From Clostridia bacterium (GTDB lineage: Bacteria; Bacillota; Clostridia; TANB77; CAG-465), in NCBI GenBank assembly GCA_030524345.1, contig JAUNGP010000004.1, positions 54,451-118,450 of the forward strand: a DNA stretch of 64,000 nucleotides, read 5' to 3'. Made by a program: the position numbers and the translations under genes. This document shows, piece by piece, positions 28,550 through 36,613 of the stretch; within the stretch, counting starts at the first letter, position 1, and each line of letters begins with the position of its first letter. The notes beneath the pieces were generated by a model. That model saw only the letters and a list, made by a program, of their open reading frames with translations. It did no database searches and had not been told where the DNA came from.

Positions 28550-28903
28550 ACATGCAAAATCTTATTAAAGTTAAACTTAGACAGCTTGAAGAATTAAAAA
28601 CAATGCTCCCTATATTTAAATACATCCTATGTTAAAGTTAAACGTGCCGTACATCTATCAATAATAGACTTTTGCTTATTTAAATACATCTTATGTTAAA
28701 GTTAAACAAGTGAAGATGCGGATTACTGTGCAGACTGTCCGCAATTTAAATACATCTTATGTTAAAGTTAAACATTAGGTGGAGATATAAAAGAATCTTG
28801 CTTAAAAGGATTTAAATACATCTTATGTTAAAGTTAAACGCAAGAGATACTTACTTACGATATAGTTGACACTATTTAAATACATCTTATGTTAAAGTTA
28901 AAC
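28550..28903 (-). CRISPR. Short CRISPR array, five repeats plus one degenerate terminal repeat, no cas genes nearby
   Basis: Thirty-base repeats start at 28614, 28678, 28744, 28810 and 28874 (plus-strand form ATTTAAATACAT..., ending AAAGTTAAAC). Four are identical, and the one at 28614 has one substitution (ATCCTATG). A shortened, decayed repeat ends at 28576. Spacers are 37, 34, 36, 36 and 34 bases, all different. Decay at the left and an A/T-rich leader with a promoter at the right put transcription on the minus strand, so repeats read GTTTAAC...AAAT. This repeat form is common in clostridial type I-B systems. No cas gene lies within the window. Confidence 0.95.
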
Positions 28904-28931
28904 TATTGATAAATCAACATTTTCTAAAGCG

Positions 28932-28960
28932 ATCATATCACACAAGACTTGATATTTCAA
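28932..28960 (-). promoter_or_regulatory. Promoter in the CRISPR leader
   Basis: Minus-strand TTGAAA (28955-28960), a 17-bp spacer and TATGAT (28932-28937). Transcription would start about 25 bases before the first repeat. Confidence 0.6.
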
Positions 28961-29041
28961 CATTTTGAATATATTTTTCCAGCAAATCTTAATTTTTTTA
29001 AAATGCCTATTTTACTACATTTTTTTATTTTTGTTGGAAAA

Positions 29042-29626
29042 TTACTCTTTTTTCTTGATACTTTTTTTTAAAAGTTCTATTTGGTCTGTTTCGTCAATAA
29101 CAGCTTTAATGCTTGCTTTCAAGATATCATTATAGTCTATTAAAAACCAATTAATTTCATAACCTAAATCGTCTAATAGTTCTCTGATAAACTCTCTTGT
29201 AGCTCTACCATTTCCTTCTCTAAATGGATGTAAAACATTAAGATCGGTCATGATCTGAGATATGAAAACAACTAAATCTTCAAATTTCATTTTTCTGCAT
29301 TTATCTAAATTTATCTTATTCAATATTTCTTTTATATTATCATCGATATATTGAAATTCTGAAAATCTAAAGTTTTCTTTTGTAATATTTTCCTTTCTAT
29401 ATTCTCCCGCAAAATCATACACATCTTCAAATAAATGTTTATGTATCGCTTTTAAATGTTTTTCATCATAACTTCTTGCAATACCAGCATCTTTGATAGT
29501 AGAAAGTTTAAAAGATACCATCTCTGTTTCATATTGTTTAAGCTTTTTTTCACTTCTTATATCTAGTTTATTTTTTAGTACTTCACTATTTTTATATGTA
29601 TAAATTGAATTAATTGCATCATACAT
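29042..29626 (-). CDS. Fic-family toxin (adenylyltransferase)
   Basis: Fic enzymes usually transfer AMP from ATP to a target protein; class I members act as toxins (for example VbhT, which modifies gyrase and topoisomerase IV). The 194-residue protein has the complete active-site motif HPFREGNGRATR with catalytic His133, and the flap region KENFRFSEFQYID that positions the target. The N-terminal part before the Fic core is short. The inhibitory helix motif [ST]xxxE[GN] is not at either end of this protein but is in the small gene just upstream, which is the class I arrangement. The ATG has AGAGGTG overlapping the antitoxin stop, so translation is coupled. Confidence 0.88.
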   Translation of the reverse strand: MYDAINSIYTYKNSEVLKNKLDIRSEKKLKQYETEMVSFKLSTIKDAGIARSYDEKHLKAIHKHLFEDVYDFAGEYRKENITKENFRFSEFQYIDDNIKEILNKINLDKCRKMKFEDLVVFISQIMTDLNVLHPFREGNGRATREFIRELLDDLGYEINWFLIDYNDILKASIKAVIDETDQIELLKKSIKKKE

Positions 29627-29638
29627 AAATATTCACCT

Positions 29639-29797
29639 CTATTTATATTTAGATTTAATATATTCTACTCCGCTTTGCTCTGTTATCTCACTGTTTAAAT
29701 ACTTAAATATTAAATCTTTCTCAGTATCCCCTATGACAAAGCCTTCCATATTCATAGTTGTTTCTATATTCTTTATTGTCTTTTCTTTTTCTTCCAT
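29639..29797 (-). CDS. Fic antitoxin (VbhA-type), 52 residues
   Basis: ATG at 29797 after AGGTGAG, 52 codons, TAG at 29639-29641. Residues 14-19 read TMNMEG, matching the [ST]xxxE[GN] inhibitory helix whose glutamate blocks productive ATP binding in Fic enzymes. The following FVIGDTEKDLIFKYLNSEI segment is the usual helix pair of VbhA-like antitoxins. It lies 12 bases upstream of the Fic toxin and eight bases after the phosphodiesterase gene, so all three are probably cotranscribed. It is too short for standard gene calls. Confidence 0.85.
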   Translation of the reverse strand: MEEKEKTIKNIETTMNMEGFVIGDTEKDLIFKYLNSEITEQSGVEYIKSKYK

Positions 29798-29805
29798 ACT
29801 CTCAC

Positions 29806-30984
29806 CTACAATACAATTAAAGGAATTTTAGTCTCAGCTTCAGTAAGTCCAGAATGGTTTCCTTTTGTATAAATATTATCTTCTAAAGATACTTTATCAC
29901 AAAGCATAAATTTATCATTTACAACAAAGGCGATATATTCACCTAATGCCTCTTTAGCCTTATCAGAAAACTTAGTATTGCCAAATATATTATATTTTTC
30001 AACTTCTTCTACCTTTAATAAAACTACATCTTCTGAGAACTCTTCTGAGAATTGAGTTTCAAATTTCTCTTTATATTCTTCTTTTACAAAAAAGCTAATA
30101 GTTCTAGTGTCAATACTAGGCAAAGCATAAAAATACTTTAGATAATCATTCAATCTGTTTAAGTATATCATATTCGTCATTTCTACTTGACCATGATCTG
30201 CTGTCAGTATAACCGTCATATTTTGATTTTCTTCTAATAATTTTTTAATTCCATTTTCCACTTCTTCTATTACTTCCATCACTTCTTTACTATCAACACC
30301 ATATTGATGAGAAGTTTTATCAAGTCCGTCTATGTATAAGTAGTTAAATGTATTTTCATGTTCAGATACCCTTTTTATAATTCTGGTAAAGGCTTCTCTA
30401 ATAGAATAGGTACCATATTTTTCCGCTTTTTTTCCAGAAAATATTTTAGTATAATTGGAGTCAATCATACTTCTATTCATAAATATATTTACTTTACATT
30501 TAAACTCATCAAAAATACTATCACATTGTAAAATTTTAGATACTTCAGAGCTTACATCTCTACCTGTTTTTCTTCCAAGACCAATTAATGGATAATAATT
30601 TAGATCCATTTTCTTTGAATATTGCCACCAACCAAATATACCATGCTCAGATGGATATTTTCCAGTAAAAAGACTAGTAAGTACACATGCTGTTGAAGTC
30701 GGATTAACAGTATCTATATTCGTTAGTATATGATTTTTTAGTATACTATCATTTGGAAGCCTATTTGCTTTTAAGTATCCAAATCCATCTAATAATATAA
30801 ATAGTACATTGTCCTTTAATGTTATCATATGATTTAATTTTTCAATACTGATATTAGAAGAAAGTTTTGCTCCTTTTTTAATTGCTAAAAATCTCATTAA
30901 GTCCAGTATATCAATATCATCATAATTTTTATTTTTCACATAGCTTTCTATTTTATCCAGATTTTCCTTTTTATTTTTTATCAC
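29806..30984 (-). CDS. Type I phosphodiesterase/nucleotide pyrophosphatase family protein
   Basis: A 392-residue alkaline-phosphatase-fold enzyme. Two-metal-site residues are visible: Asp in LFILLDGFG, the nucleophile Thr in NPTSTACVLTSLFTGKYPSEHG, Asp and His in YIDGLDKTSHQYG, Asp-His in TADHGQ, and His in KGNHSGLTE. The family cleaves phosphodiesters or pyrophosphates; the substrate is unknown. No signal peptide or anchor, so probably cytosolic, which is less common for this family. Start is GTG after AAGGTGG. It heads the unit that includes the Fic pair. Confidence 0.8.
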   Translation of the reverse strand: MIKNKKENLDKIESYVKNKNYDDIDILDLMRFLAIKKGAKLSSNISIEKLNHMITLKDNVLFILLDGFGYLKANRLPNDSILKNHILTNIDTVNPTSTACVLTSLFTGKYPSEHGIFGWWQYSKKMDLNYYPLIGLGRKTGRDVSSEVSKILQCDSIFDEFKCKVNIFMNRSMIDSNYTKIFSGKKAEKYGTYSIREAFTRIIKRVSEHENTFNYLYIDGLDKTSHQYGVDSKEVMEVIEEVENGIKKLLEENQNMTVILTADHGQVEMTNMIYLNRLNDYLKYFYALPSIDTRTISFFVKEEYKEKFETQFSEEFSEDVVLLKVEEVEKYNIFGNTKFSDKAKEALGEYIAFVVNDKFMLCDKVSLEDNIYTKGNHSGLTEAETKIPLIVL

Positions 30985-31032
30985 TTTTCCACCTTCTTTA
31001 CATATATATTATTATATTATTTTATTTTTTTC

Positions 31033-31064
31033 AAGAAAAAAACACACAGTTACTGTGTGTTTTC
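31033..31064 (-). terminator. Terminator of gltX
   Basis: AAAACACACAGT pairs with ACTGTGTGTTTT in a near-perfect hairpin (31039-31064), with seven T on the minus strand. The stop of gltX is just upstream. Confidence 0.9.
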
Positions 31065-31067
31065 ATA

Positions 31068-32774
31068 TTATATGCTCTTAATCGCATTTTCTAATCTTTT
31101 GATGACCTCACCTTTTCCAATTAACTGCATAATGCTATGTATATCTGGTGTGTTTTTCTTATTTGTAATTGCAACTCTTATTACACTTGCAAAATCAGAA
31201 ATACTACCAACATATTTATCTTTGTTTTGTTTATAAAATTTCATATCAGTACAAAATCCAAGTTCACTTGCAAGAGCTTTTATATTTACAAACCAAGTGT
31301 CTTTGTCATCATCTTCGTTATAAATTGTCAAATATTTTTCAAGTATTGTTTTCGTTAATTCTTCATTTAGTCTTGTTGTTTCTGGATCTGTTATATAATC
31401 AAACTGATATCCCTTGGTATGAATACTGTCTTCATATAAATCATTAAAGAAATAGAAGAAATTATCTCTTACATCTTCCCATTTGATAATATCTTTACGT
31501 ATTTTTATTGCATTATCTCTTTCAAGTCCAAATATTTTTAAAGAGTAATCCAAGTCTCGATTTAAGATGTTATAAAGTTCCTCGTCATATTTTTTTGACC
31601 ATGCTAATACATTATCAAGTACCTCTTTACTAGTCATTTTTGATATGTATTCTCTACTAATATCATTTAACTTCATAATATCGAGTAATGAACCTGATGA
31701 GCTCATCTTATTTAATTTAATATCAAATTTTTCTCTTGGAAGTTCTTTATTTTTCTTTCTCCATATTTCATAGTCCGAATTGACCAAAGTATATAAGTAT
31801 TCCATAACACTATCAGTTGGATAGCCTGCTTTTAAAAAATAAGATACCGCTGCCTCTTTATCTTTTCTCTTACTTAACTTTCTTTTACTATTTCCGTCTT
31901 TTACAAGAAGTAATGGAACATGAACATATATTGGGACCTCAAATCCCATTGCGTTAAATAATTCAAGATGGATAGGAGTTGAAGGTATCCACTCTTCTCC
32001 TCTTACGACATGAGTGGTTCTCATAAAATGATCATCAACTACGTGAGCAAAATGATATGTTGGCAGACCGTCTGCCTTGATTAATACTACATCTTGATCA
32101 TTTTCAGCAATTTCTATCTTTCCTCTAACAGCATCTACAAATGAAGTCTTTCTTAAGTGAGACCCCTGAGATCTAAATCTTAGTATAAATCTTTCACCAT
32201 CTTTTACTCTTTTTATAGATTCATCAATAGAAATATTTCTACACTTAGCGTATACACCATAATAACCTGGCAATACTTTATTGGCTTCTTGTGACTCACG
32301 AGTTTTAGCAATCATCTCTGGTGTACAAAAACATGGATATGCAAGACCCTTTTCTACTAAATATTTTGCACATACTTTATATATTTCTGCTCTTTTACTT
32401 TGAGTATATGGACCATAATCCCCAATTTCTGTTTCAACAGATATAACACCTTCTTGAGGTACAAGACCAAATTCTCTTAATTCTTTTGTAAGAGCCTCAA
32501 CACTTCCTGCTACCTCTCTTTTTTGATCAGTATCCTCTACCCTTAAATAGAATACACCACCTGTTTGTTCAGCAATCTTCATATCTACAAGGGATGTAAA
32601 CAAAGATCCAGTATGTAAAAATCCTGTTGGTGAAGGAGCATATCTTGTAACAGCCGCACCTTCTTTTAAATTTCTCTCTTTATACCTGATTTCTAGATCA
32701 TCTAACGTTTCATCTACGTCTGGAAATATTAAATACGCCAGTTCAATACATTTTCTTTCATATTCCTTATCCAT
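31068..32774 (-). CDS. gltX: Glutamyl-tRNA synthetase, long clostridial form
   Basis: Charges tRNA-Glu (and in many Firmicutes tRNA-Gln, later amidated). About 568 residues, class I. HIGH-type motif in TRYAPSPTGFLHTGS (about residue 42), KADGLPTYHFAHVVDDHFM, HVVRGEEWIPSTP, and KLSKRKDK for the KMSKS loop. An N-terminal extension of about 38 residues before the catalytic core makes it longer than the common 480-residue form; this longer type is usual in Clostridia. The second ATG (32774) has GGAG at good spacing; the first (32780) is too close to it. Confidence 0.93.
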   Translation of the reverse strand: MDKEYERKCIELAYLIFPDVDETLDDLEIRYKERNLKEGAAVTRYAPSPTGFLHTGSLFTSLVDMKIAEQTGGVFYLRVEDTDQKREVAGSVEALTKELREFGLVPQEGVISVETEIGDYGPYTQSKRAEIYKVCAKYLVEKGLAYPCFCTPEMIAKTRESQEANKVLPGYYGVYAKCRNISIDESIKRVKDGERFILRFRSQGSHLRKTSFVDAVRGKIEIAENDQDVVLIKADGLPTYHFAHVVDDHFMRTTHVVRGEEWIPSTPIHLELFNAMGFEVPIYVHVPLLLVKDGNSKRKLSKRKDKEAAVSYFLKAGYPTDSVMEYLYTLVNSDYEIWRKKNKELPREKFDIKLNKMSSSGSLLDIMKLNDISREYISKMTSKEVLDNVLAWSKKYDEELYNILNRDLDYSLKIFGLERDNAIKIRKDIIKWEDVRDNFFYFFNDLYEDSIHTKGYQFDYITDPETTRLNEELTKTILEKYLTIYNEDDDKDTWFVNIKALASELGFCTDMKFYKQNKDKYVGSISDFASVIRVAITNKKNTPDIHSIMQLIGKGEVIKRLENAIKSI

Positions 32775-32795
32775 ATCCATTCTCCTTTACATATT

Positions 32796-34703
32796 TTATT
32801 TTTTCAATTTATCTAAATCCACATCCATAAGAATTGGAAGTATCATTGGTTGTCTTTTCGTTTTACCATAAATATAATGTATTAAAGTATCTCTTAAATT
32901 TGATTTTATGGTTGACCATTCACGTATATTTTCTTGTTCACATTTCTCTAGTTCTTTTTTAGCTATTTCTTTGATCTCCTCCATTAAAGATTCACTTTCT
33001 CTAACATAAACAAAGCCACGTGTTACTATATCTGGTCCTGAAACGACTTTTGCAGTTTTTCTATCAAGAGATACAACAATAATAATCATACCATTTTCCG
33101 ATAAAAGTTGTCTATCTCTTAATACAATATTTCCAACATCACCAACACCAAGGCCATCCACAAGTACAATTCCAGATGGAACTTGTGTAGTCATTTTAGC
33201 GGAATCTTCACCTATTTCTAACGTTCTACCATTTTCCATTAAGAATATATTTTCTTTTGGTGTTCCAAGACTTACTGCTATCTCACCATGTTGTTTTAAA
33301 AATCTATATTCACCATGCACTGGCATAAAATATTTTGGCTTTATTAAACTTAACATCAATTTTAGTTCTTCCTGACAAGCATGCCCTGATACGTGTACAT
33401 CAGCAAGCTGATTATATATTACTTCTGCACCTAATTTCTCTAATTCATCCGTTACTCTACCAACAGATTTTTCATTTCCTGGTATTGGTGAAGATGAAAA
33501 TATTACTAAATCATCCGGCGTTACTTGAACTTTTTTGTGCTCACCAGCAGACATCCTACTTAATGCAGCCATTGGCTCACCTTGAGAGCCAGTTGTGATA
33601 ATGACTAATTGTTCGGGATTGTAAATATTAATCTTATCAATATCAATAATTGTTCCCTCTGGTGCATTTAAGTATCCTAGTTCTTGTGCAACGGACATTA
33701 CATTTAACATACTACGACCAACTACTGCTACTTTCCTTTTAAATTTTACTGCAGAATTGATAATCTGCTGCATTCTGTGAATATTAGAAGCAAAAGTAGC
33801 AACAATAATTCTTTTTGTACAATTAGAAAAGATTCTATCAAATTCTTTTCCCACACTACTTTCAGACATTGTATGTCCTGGTCTTTGTACATTTGTACTA
33901 TCAGACATTAAAAGTGTTACTCCTTCTTTACCAAGTTCTGCAAGTCTTTGAAAATCCATATATTGTCCATCAATAGGAGTATAATCTACTTTGAAATCTC
34001 CTGTATGAAGAACAACACCAACTGGAGTAGTAATAGCAAGAGCTACTGAATCAGCAATAGAATGCGTAACTTTGATAAACTCTACTTTAAATTTACCAAA
34101 TTTTACGCTCTCTCCTGCATTAACACATTTTAGTTTTGCTTTTTTATCTAAATTATGTTCAACAAGTTTTGCTTTTATAAGTCCAAGTGTAAGTTTCGTA
34201 CCATAAATTGGTACATTTATTTTCTTTAATAAATATGGTATCGAACCAATATGGTCTTCATGACCATGCGTAATTACAACTGCTTTTATTTTCTCTTTAT
34301 TTCTCTCAAGATAAGTGATATCTGGTATTACTAAATCAACACCTAACATTTCATCTTCTGGAAATGCTAGTCCGCAGTCTACTACAATAATCTCATTTTC
34401 ATATTCAAAAACGGTAATATTTTTTCCGATTTCATTCATTCCTCCAAGAGGTATAATCTTTAATTTTGGTTTTGCAATATTTGCAAGTTTACCATGCTTT
34501 TTGATAGCTGGTTTATTCATATTAGATACTATTGGTAAAGTATCTACATTTTCAAATTCTATTTTTGTTTTAGCTTTAGATAACTTTTCTCTTGTATCTT
34601 TGGCTAATAATTTCGTTTTGCTCTTTTCTTTTTTGGCGTTAGGTATCGCCATGTTACTTTTTTCATTTTTGACATGACTATCCTTCTCTTTTTTCTCTTT
34701 CAT
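32796..34703 (-). CDS. rnjA: Ribonuclease J
   Basis: Metallo-beta-lactamase/beta-CASP nuclease with 5'-3' exo- and endonuclease activity in mRNA decay and rRNA maturation. The 635-residue protein has the zinc motif HGHEDHIGS, HTGDFKVDYTP, SDSTNVQRPGHTMSE, the beta-CASP SSSPIPGNEKSV segment and HVSGHA. The first 78 residues, Lys/Glu-rich and low in complexity, precede the conserved IIPLGGMNEIGKN start; such basic N-terminal tails occur in some RNase J. AAGGAGAG lies upstream of the ATG. The J1/J2 distinction cannot be made here, so the symbol is provisional. Confidence 0.93.
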   Translation of the reverse strand: MKEKKEKDSHVKNEKSNMAIPNAKKEKSKTKLLAKDTREKLSKAKTKIEFENVDTLPIVSNMNKPAIKKHGKLANIAKPKLKIIPLGGMNEIGKNITVFEYENEIIVVDCGLAFPEDEMLGVDLVIPDITYLERNKEKIKAVVITHGHEDHIGSIPYLLKKINVPIYGTKLTLGLIKAKLVEHNLDKKAKLKCVNAGESVKFGKFKVEFIKVTHSIADSVALAITTPVGVVLHTGDFKVDYTPIDGQYMDFQRLAELGKEGVTLLMSDSTNVQRPGHTMSESSVGKEFDRIFSNCTKRIIVATFASNIHRMQQIINSAVKFKRKVAVVGRSMLNVMSVAQELGYLNAPEGTIIDIDKINIYNPEQLVIITTGSQGEPMAALSRMSAGEHKKVQVTPDDLVIFSSSPIPGNEKSVGRVTDELEKLGAEVIYNQLADVHVSGHACQEELKLMLSLIKPKYFMPVHGEYRFLKQHGEIAVSLGTPKENIFLMENGRTLEIGEDSAKMTTQVPSGIVLVDGLGVGDVGNIVLRDRQLLSENGMIIIVVSLDRKTAKVVSGPDIVTRGFVYVRESESLMEEIKEIAKKELEKCEQENIREWSTIKSNLRDTLIHYIYGKTKRQPMILPILMDVDLDKLKK

Positions 34704-34909
34704 TCAATTAATCTCTCCTTTTCTATTTTGTTTTCAATTTACACTTAGCCTTATTAAGCTCACACGTACACTTTATAATAAATAGCTTATGCTATATTAC
34801 CCCAATTTATTTGTTTCTATTTTCATATTATTCACGTAGTTTAACATATTTATTATACAATATTTGTTAGATATTGTCAAATTATACCTACAATATATAT
34901 AATAATATA

Positions 34910-34938
34910 TTGACTGTTCCAATTTGAAATGATATAAT
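34910..34938 (+). promoter_or_regulatory. Sigma-A promoter of the HTH gene
   Basis: TTGACT (34910-34915), 17-bp spacer, TATAAT (34933-34938); start predicted near 34945, about 50 bases before the ATG. Confidence 0.8.
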
Positions 34939-34993
34939 CGCACTAACTATATTAATATTATTGTCCAGCAAAAAATTTTAAAGGAGTGGTTAT

Positions 34994-35452
34994 ATGACCA
35001 AAAAGAAAAAAGATTTTCTTAGCTTAGAAACAATACAAGATATTTGCAAAAGATATGCAAAGGGCGAAGTCTCTATGACAGAGCTTGGGAAGGAACTTGG
35101 TGTCAGCAGAGAAAAGATACGGACAATTTTTGCAAAAGCAATCATCTTCGGATATGTTGATATAGAACTTGCTAATCAAATAAAAGATGTTGCTATCAGA
35201 AATAATGCAAGAGCAGCTATAAAAGCCGGTATTACTCCAAATAATAACATTGAATCTTATTACCTAGATTTAATAGAGGCAAGTCTCAAACGAAAAGAAG
35301 CTTCAGAAAGGATTGACTATATTCGCTTTACTTTGGAAGTATATGATGATAATTTCTCATGCGATGATGATTATCCATATTCTAAAGAAGAACTACGTAA
35401 TAAACTTTCTGAATACAAACAAATTATCAAACAAGCAGAAGAAATGATTTAA
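34994..35452 (+). CDS. Small helix-turn-helix protein, unknown target
   Basis: A 152-residue protein with an N-terminal HTH (about 10-45; ICKRYAKGEVSMTELGKELGVSREKIRTIF looks like a resolvase- or sigma-like HTH). A helical C-terminal half follows, containing an acidic patch (DDNFSCDDDYPYS). Probably binds DNA, but neither target nor family is known. Its own promoter and terminator make it a single-gene unit, set on the plus strand among minus-strand genes. AAAGGAG precedes the ATG. Confidence 0.65.
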   Translation: MTKKKKDFLSLETIQDICKRYAKGEVSMTELGKELGVSREKIRTIFAKAIIFGYVDIELANQIKDVAIRNNARAAIKAGITPNNNIESYYLDLIEASLKRKEASERIDYIRFTLEVYDDNFSCDDDYPYSKEELRNKLSEYKQIIKQAEEMI

Positions 35453-35457
35453 CAAAA

Positions 35458-35489
35458 AATGAGCTTAGACGCTAACTTCTAAGCTCATT
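35458..35489. terminator. Bidirectional terminator after the HTH gene
   Basis: AATGAGCTTAGA pairs with TCTAAGCTCATT around an 8-base loop, with T-rich DNA on the plus strand and six T on the minus strand. It serves two converging genes. Confidence 0.85.
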
Positions 35490-35500
35490 TATTTTGTATT

Positions 35501-36490
35501 TTAAATTTCATTTAAAATTTTCATACATTCTCTTGCAGTAATCCTTTCATCCTGAATTGTTATTGTTCCGATACGATATCGCATATTCATCTTTTTAGAG
35601 AATATATTCACATGTATTCCACTTCTGCACTCCTCATATTCTATCTTAAAGTGCTGCTCTTTAAAACTATCATAATTAAAGTAGATAAAATAATCATTAA
35701 TATATGACTCAGAACTTAAAATACTAACAATTTCAGACAACTGATCAAACTCTAAAATAAAAGTAGATTCTCCATCACAAATATACCTTGGCATATCATT
35801 ATGAAAAATATAGTTTTTTTCTTTAAGCATTTTTCTCAATTCATCTGATGAAATAGATGTTGAAATCTCAAAATTCTCATTCTTATACTCTACATGAACA
35901 AGAATTTTCCAAAAGTGAAAATCCTTTAAATTGCCAAATAGAGTACAATCCTTTTTGACATATTCCTCTATCTCCTTTTGGTACCTTATTAAGCTAGTCA
36001 CATCTGAAAAAATTCTAGTGCTAATATATGTTTCATAAGTAATATATATTGTATCATCCTTTATGTCAGAAAGATAAACTTGATATTCATACCCAGAATA
36101 ATAGCATAAATTTTTCTCGAGTTTCATTTTTAAGCCTATTCTTCCACTCGGATATTTTTCAATGCATATCTCATCTAATGTATCAGTATAACTAATTTTT
36201 GATTTGCTCTGGTACCCCGTGGCTTTAAAATAACGGATAACATACTCTAAAGAAAATCTCTCTTTGTCTGGGATATTTTTTCTAATATAGGATTCTACTT
36301 CTTCCTTACACCGATATAAACTGCTAAGAATCATATAATCCTCCCATCCATCTTCAATTTCTATTTCTATTGAATCTTCTAAAATTTGCCGGATTTTTAA
36401 TGAGAGACATCTATGATTTGATAATAATACTTTTAAAATATTCTCTCCATTTTCTCCTTTAATAATACTTACTTCCCTTAATTTACTCAT
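35501..36490 (-). CDS. Protein of unknown function, 329 residues
   Basis: No signal peptide, membrane helix or known motif. The sequence alternates short strands and helices and is rich in Glu, Lys, Tyr and Ile. Start at the ATG at 36490, nine bases after GGAGG. Single gene between two terminators (35458-35489 and 36576-36607). It has a base composition like that of the neighbours. Confidence 0.6.
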   Translation of the reverse strand: MSKLREVSIIKGENGENILKVLLSNHRCLSLKIRQILEDSIEIEIEDGWEDYMILSSLYRCKEEVESYIRKNIPDKERFSLEYVIRYFKATGYQSKSKISYTDTLDEICIEKYPSGRIGLKMKLEKNLCYYSGYEYQVYLSDIKDDTIYITYETYISTRIFSDVTSLIRYQKEIEEYVKKDCTLFGNLKDFHFWKILVHVEYKNENFEISTSISSDELRKMLKEKNYIFHNDMPRYICDGESTFILEFDQLSEIVSILSSESYINDYFIYFNYDSFKEQHFKIEYEECRSGIHVNIFSKKMNMRYRIGTITIQDERITARECMKILNEI

Positions 36491-36575
36491 AAACCATCCT
36501 CCTATAATCAATTGTGATTGTTAAAAAATTTGATTTATTATATCATATATTGATTTGTTTTTCAACATATTATGT

Positions 36576-36607
36576 AAAAAGAGATAGGCATATTTCTGCC
36601 TATCTCT
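36576..36607 (-). terminator. Terminator of nadE
   Basis: AGAGATAGGCA (36580-36590) pairs with TGCCTATCTCT (36597-36607), followed on the minus strand by a T-run. Confidence 0.9.
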
Positions 36608-36613
36608 TGTGTT

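Noticed and set aside
28544..28577. A sixth full CRISPR repeat at the left end
   Set aside because: Only the last 20 or so bases resemble the repeat and they carry deletions; counted as a decayed terminal repeat.
30985..31032. A promoter directly upstream of the phosphodiesterase gene
   Set aside because: The stretch is almost pure A and T, so many -10-like words occur by chance; none has a good -35 partner.
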